Shown in pieces: positions 7,065-9,922 of a stretch of 9,922 bases of DNA. The notes below the pieces were generated by a model, which was not told the DNA's origin, made no database searches, and worked only from the letters and a program-made list of their open reading frames with translations. The stretch is from JAPUIN01 sp041580375 (GTDB taxonomy: Bacteria; Acidobacteriota; Polarisedimenticolia; Gp22-AA2): positions 1 to 9,922 of the forward strand of contig JBFGDZ010000135.1 of the NCBI GenBank assembly GCA_041580375.1. Direction: 5' to 3'. The stretch's first letter is position 1. Each line of letters begins with the position of its first letter. A program made the position numbers and the translations under genes.

Positions 7065-8072
7065 ATGATCGGCTGGTGGCGGTTCCTGCGATCGGGTCTT
7101 GAGGTCCTCCTGCGCGCGCTCGACGCCGCGGGTCTCAAGGGAGCGCGCTGGGAGTGGCGCAAGGGCACCTGGCGATCCGCCCTCGAGCGGCGCGCCGCCG
7201 CCGCCCAGAATCAGAGGCGCGACGCGGAGCGCCGCGCCCGCATCTGCCGCTCCTGCCGGGCGCTCGTGGGCGTCGACGCCGACGTCTGCCACGAGTGCGG
7301 CGCCTCGATGAAGCCGACGGCCGCCTCCGGCCTCGCGTCGTTGCTGGAGCGGATCACCCCCTCCTTCGGCAGCGTCACGATGGTCCTCGTCAGCTTCAAC
7401 ACCGTCCTGATGCTCCTGATCCTCGGGATCTGGGGATGGGAGCGGGAGGCGGGGGGGCTCTTCTCGATCCTGTCCCCTTCGCCCCGGGCCCTCTACGCCT
7501 TCGGCGCGAAATGGCGCCCGGACATTTTGAACGGCGAGATCTGGCGCCTCGTGACCGCCATGTACCTGCACGGCGGCCTCGTCCACCTCGCCTTCAATTC
7601 GTACGCGCTGGCCAACCTGGGGCCCCTGATCGAGAACTCGTTCGGCGGCCGCAAGTTCTTCGTCATCTACACCGTCACCGGGATCGCCAGCTTCGTGGCC
7701 AGCACGCTGCTCAGCCCGCGTCTGAGCATCGGCGCCTCGGGCGCCATCTTCGGGCTTCTGGGGTTCGGCTTCGTCTACGGGCGCTATCGCGCCGGGCCGG
7801 TCGGCCGGGCGATCGCGGGGCACCTGATGCAGTGGATCATCCTCGGCGCGATCATGCTGTTCCTGCCGGGGATCGACAATGCGGCGCACGCCGGTGGCCT
7901 GGTGGCGGGGGGCCTGCTCGCGTTGATCGTCGACACCGACGAGCCGAAGACGCGCGCCGGCGAGACGGGCCTGCGGATCCTGACGGCCCTGGCGGTCCTG
8001 ATCACGATCGGCGCCTTCGTGGCGATGTACCTGTCTTACGCCGAGAGCGTGCGGAGGGTCGCCGGGGCCTGA
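7065..8072 (+). CDS. Rhomboid-family intramembrane serine protease with N-terminal zinc ribbon
   Basis: A 335-residue membrane protein. ATG 7065 is preceded by GAAGGGG (7050-7056, eight bases); GTGs at 7035 and 7059 are weaker alternatives. Residues 1-60 are basic and helical. A zinc ribbon follows, with CRSC (61-64) and CHEC (75-78), spaced CxxC-x10-CxxC. The rhomboid core (about 104-291) shows GEIWRLVTAMYLHGGLVHLAFNSYAL (WR at 160-161, H169, H174, N178), the nucleophile S225 in GASG, and the second catalytic residue H275 in NAAHAGG. About six membrane segments lie within 104-291, plus an extra C-terminal one at about 303-324, giving a likely 6+1 arrangement. Such enzymes cleave transmembrane segments of substrate proteins within the inner membrane. 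The zinc ribbon is probably cytoplasmic and may recruit a partner. Substrates are unknown. The gene is convergent with the SEC-C protein gene and appears to be a single-gene unit. Confidence 0.93.
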   Translation: MIGWWRFLRSGLEVLLRALDAAGLKGARWEWRKGTWRSALERRAAAAQNQRRDAERRARICRSCRALVGVDADVCHECGASMKPTAASGLASLLERITPSFGSVTMVLVSFNTVLMLLILGIWGWEREAGGLFSILSPSPRALYAFGAKWRPDILNGEIWRLVTAMYLHGGLVHLAFNSYALANLGPLIENSFGGRKFFVIYTVTGIASFVASTLLSPRLSIGASGAIFGLLGFGFVYGRYRAGPVGRAIAGHLMQWIILGAIMLFLPGIDNAAHAGGLVAGGLLALIVDTDEPKTRAGETGLRILTALAVLITIGAFVAMYLSYAESVRRVAGA

Positions 8073-8122
8073 CGGCGGGCGGCGCGGTCCGCGGAACGTT
8101 CGGATCGGGTCCTCGAGGCGGT

Positions 8123-8464
8123 TCAACGGGCGTCGTGCCAGTGCCCGTGCTCCGGCGACCAGACCTTGCCGGGGGGCGCCGGGCCGGGTGGCTGGGGGAT
8201 CGGCTCGCCGGCGGGACGCGCGGAGTCGCCGCCCGGGGCGTCATGCCAGTGCCCGTGTTCGGCCGACCAGACTCGGCCCCCCGTCGTCTCCGGCTCCTCC
8301 GGAGGGCTCATCAACGTGCTCGCCGCCACGCCCAGGCCGACCAGGACCAGGAGCGCGAGGATCAGGGCGGCCGGAGAGAAGACCGTCCGCTCCAGCCGGG
8401 CGCAGCATTTCTTGTACTTGCGTCCGCTGCCGCAGGGGCAGCGATCGTTGCGGCCCACAGCCAT
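8123..8464 (-). CDS. Small SEC-C-motif membrane protein with two His-rich VWSxEHGHWHD repeats
   Basis: A 113-residue protein. ATG 8462-8464 has GGGAGG just upstream, with five bases between. Residues 5-21 are a SEC-C zinc-binding motif (RNDRCPCGSGRKYKKCC; metal ligands C9, C11, C20, and C21 in place of the usual Cys or His). A single membrane segment follows at about 30-51 (SPAALILALLVLVGLGVAAS). The rest is a Pro/Gly-rich tail carrying two near-identical 14-residue repeats, at 63-76 and 99-112, each with VWSxEHGHWHDA. By the positive-inside rule the Arg/Lys-rich SEC-C end is probably cytoplasmic and the His-rich tail periplasmic. SEC-C in SecA binds zinc and contacts SecB and ribosomes; in small proteins like this one its job is unknown. 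The three His and one Asp per repeat suggest metal binding, an inference. A weak promoter may lie at 8550-8555. It is one of several minus-strand genes after recA but is separated from GFA by 159 bp. Confidence 0.85.
   Translation of the reverse strand: MAVGRNDRCPCGSGRKYKKCCARLERTVFSPAALILALLVLVGLGVAASTLMSPPEEPETTGGRVWSAEHGHWHDAPGGDSARPAGEPIPQPPGPAPPGKVWSPEHGHWHDAR
8129..8170 (-). repeat. Second copy of a 42-bp coding repeat (C-terminal His-rich unit)
   Basis: It encodes residues 99-112 (GKVWSPEHGHWHDA) of the SEC-C protein. Aligned without gaps to 8237-8278, 35 of 42 bases match, and the peptides differ at only two positions (K/R and P/A). It ends just before the stop codon. Confidence 0.85.
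8237..8278 (-). repeat. First copy of the 42-bp coding repeat
   Basis: It encodes residues 63-76 (GRVWSAEHGHWHDA). The 66 bases between the copies encode a Pro/Gly/Ala linker. Conservation of the peptide alongside seven base differences points to an old internal duplication kept by selection. Confidence 0.85.
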
Positions 8465-8549
8465 CTCGACCTCCCGGCCGGCTCCCCGTGCCCGGGACCG
8501 GCCTCCCCGGCGGATCGCAGGGGCGGGCGTGGGGTGCAGGCGTGTCCGG

Positions 8550-8555
8550 ATCTTA
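8550..8555 (-). promoter_or_regulatory. Weak -10 candidate upstream of the SEC-C gene
   Basis: TAAGAT on the minus strand matches four of six bases of the -10 consensus and is one of few AT-rich spots in the 159-bp gap 8465-8623. No good -35 is found 16-18 bases upstream (the best is TTCCGC). It would give a leader of about 80 nt before ATG 8464. Confidence 0.22.
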
Positions 8556-8623
8556 CCGCAGAAGCGTCGACCGGCGGAAGGGGAGCGCGAGCCTATCCGA
8601 CCCGGGTCCCGGCGCCCCGGGGA

Positions 8624-9046
8624 TCAGGGGGTCTTGTGCTTCTCGTGGCGGGGCAGGTCGTCGGCGAGGTCGAGCCACTCCGCCTTGCTGCGGACGAAGG
8701 TGTGGGCCTCGGGCCTCAGGCCGCACGGCGTGTCGAGCGTGGAGGCGGAGATCTCGAGCCCCTCCCGCCCTTTCTCGTTCCACCGGCAGGTGATGATGCT
8801 GCCGCAGGTGCGGCAGAACGAGCGACTCGTCCCGGTCGCCGCCGCGTAGGTGGTCAGCCGATCCCCGCCCGCGAGGAACTCGAAACCCTTCAGGGGGACC
8901 TCGATGTACGTCGCGAACGCCGCGGCGTGGCTCTTGCGGCAGTCGGTGCAATGGCAGTGATCCATCGGGCCGATCCGGCCGCGGACGCGGTACCTCACGG
9001 TTCCGCAGAAACAGGAGCCCTCGTAGGTGGCATCGTTCGGGGTCAT
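8624..9046 (-). CDS. GFA / CENP-V superfamily zinc protein
   Basis: A 140-residue soluble protein with the full cysteine set of the GFA fold. CxC lies at C12/C14 (GSCFCGTVRY), followed by HCHCTDCRKSHAAAF (C31, C33, C36) and CRTCGS (C78, C81), which together bind two zinc ions in characterised members. The length matches the family. The founding member was reported to condense glutathione with formaldehyde, but most relatives have no proven substrate, so 'glutathione-dependent formaldehyde-activating enzyme' should not be assumed here. The ATG at 9044-9046 has GGGGAG at 9053-9058, six bases upstream. The gene starts only 37 bases after the 3' end of tRNA-Phe on the same strand, so it may be transcribed with the tRNA or past the hairpin at 9058-9081. 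No promoter of its own is visible. The C-terminus ends in a charged LPRHEKHKTP. Confidence 0.88.
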   Translation of the reverse strand: MTPNDATYEGSCFCGTVRYRVRGRIGPMDHCHCTDCRKSHAAAFATYIEVPLKGFEFLAGGDRLTTYAAATGTSRSFCRTCGSIITCRWNEKGREGLEISASTLDTPCGLRPEAHTFVRSKAEWLDLADDLPRHEKHKTP

Positions 9047-9057
9047 GTCAAACTCCC

Positions 9058-9081
9058 CGCCGCGCCGTGCGGGGCGCGGCG
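9058..9081 (-). terminator. Perfect 9-bp hairpin between tRNA-Phe and the GFA gene
   Basis: The arms CGCCGCGCC and GGCGCGGCG pair perfectly around six bases, starting two bases after the encoded CCA of the tRNA. Only GGGAGTTTG follows on the minus strand, so the T-run is short. It could end the tRNA transcript or mark the 3' trailer for processing. Its last base overlaps the first base of the GFA ribosome-binding site (GGGGAG, 9053-9058), so folding may also affect GFA translation. Confidence 0.45.
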
Positions 9082-9083
9082 CA

Positions 9084-9159
9084 TGGTGCCGCGGGACGGA
9101 ATTGAACCGCCGACGCAGGGATTTTCAGTCCCTCGCTCTACCGACTGAGCTACCGCGGC
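9084..9159 (-). tRNA. tRNA-Phe (anticodon GAA)
   Basis: A 76-nt complete cloverleaf with encoded CCA. Acceptor GCCGCGG/CCGCGGC, then TA, D-arm GCTC-AGTCGGTA-GAGC, anticodon arm AGGGA-CTGAAAA-TCCCT (anticodon GAA), a 5-base variable loop GCGTC, T-arm GGCGG-TTCAATT-CCGTC (one G-T pair), discriminator A. All stems pair and the conserved T8, TTC and loop purines are in place. It lies downstream of recA with its own promoter at 9189-9218. Confidence 0.97.
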
Positions 9160-9188
9160 ACCTCGCGTGAGTCGTCCGAAAGTGGCGC

Positions 9189-9218
9189 ATCCTAGCAACG
9201 CCCCCGAGGGCCTGTCAA
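9189..9218 (-). promoter_or_regulatory. Sigma70-type promoter for tRNA-Phe
   Basis: A perfect -35 TTGACA (9213-9218) and -10 TAGGAT (9189-9194) are 18 bases apart, and the -10 is preceded by TGC, so TGCTAGGAT resembles an extended -10. Transcription would begin about 23 nt before the tRNA 5' end. It lies only about 20 bp beyond the recA stop codon. Confidence 0.72.
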
Positions 9219-9237
9219 GGATGGGCGCCGCGGGATG

Positions 9238-9922
<685 letters not shown>

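Noticed and set aside
6974..7168. N-terminal extension of the exported protein from a start at 7168
   Set aside because: It would overlap the divergent rhomboid gene and hide the signal peptide; the extra residues are Arg/Pro-rich and look non-coding.
8129..8278. Repeats in the SEC-C gene as a CRISPR-like or mobile-element array
   Set aside because: There are only two units, both in frame and encoding a conserved peptide, so this is an internal coding duplication.
7154..9148. Plus-strand frame of 664 codons across the rhomboid, SEC-C and GFA genes
   Set aside because: It crosses three well-supported genes and a tRNA and encodes Arg/Pro/Gly-rich sequence without any motif.

Overview
This GC-rich window reads as ordinary chromosome from a Gram-negative-type (diderm) bacterium. 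Signs of this are an outer-membrane beta-barrel candidate, several Sec signal peptides, cyclic-di-GMP signalling, a tRNA gene and recA. The style of the large secreted metalloprotease, whose Gly-rich C-terminal module carries a 'FFLITGRNAGGEG' segment, and of its small secreted operon partner recalls Acidobacteriota and similar deep-branching soil lineages. That placement is an inference from remembered family style, not from a search. I see no insertion sequence, phage gene or CRISPR array.

Layout, left to right. (1) Positions 1-2258, plus strand: the 3' part of a membrane sensor with HAMP and HD-GYP domains (c-di-GMP phosphodiesterase), joined by a one-base stop/start overlap to a HAD-IB (phosphoserine-phosphatase-like) hydrolase. 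A strong GC hairpin follows. (2) Positions 2311-5231, minus strand: a two-gene secreted-protein operon, made of a small exported protein of unknown function and then a 779-residue matrixin-like zinc metalloprotease starting inside the upstream stop codon (GTGA overlap). A good sigma70-type promoter lies upstream at 5288-5316. (3) Positions 5232-5547: a divergent control region holding that promoter, a back-to-back plus-strand promoter candidate, and a leader of about 170 nt with three consecutive inverted repeats. It leads to a well-marked start for a 170-residue outer-membrane beta-barrel protein (5548-6060). (4) Positions 6104-6973, minus strand: an exported protein of unknown function. It is divergent from a rhomboid intramembrane protease with an N-terminal zinc ribbon (7065-8072, plus). 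The 91-bp gap between them holds a perfect 9-bp inverted repeat. (5) Positions 8123-9922, all minus strand: a small SEC-C-motif membrane protein with two His-rich repeats, a GFA-type zinc protein, tRNA-Phe(GAA) with encoded CCA and its own promoter, and the C-terminal two-thirds of recA.

The genes do not form one obvious pathway. Exported or membrane proteins dominate the middle of the window: the metalloprotease, its partner, the beta-barrel, the exported unknown and the rhomboid. The most unusual pieces are the membrane-anchored SEC-C protein with the duplicated VWSxEHGHWHD motif, the protease with a Leu at the expected Met-turn position, and the structured leader ahead of the beta-barrel gene. 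I found no clear evidence of a wholly new multi-gene system.
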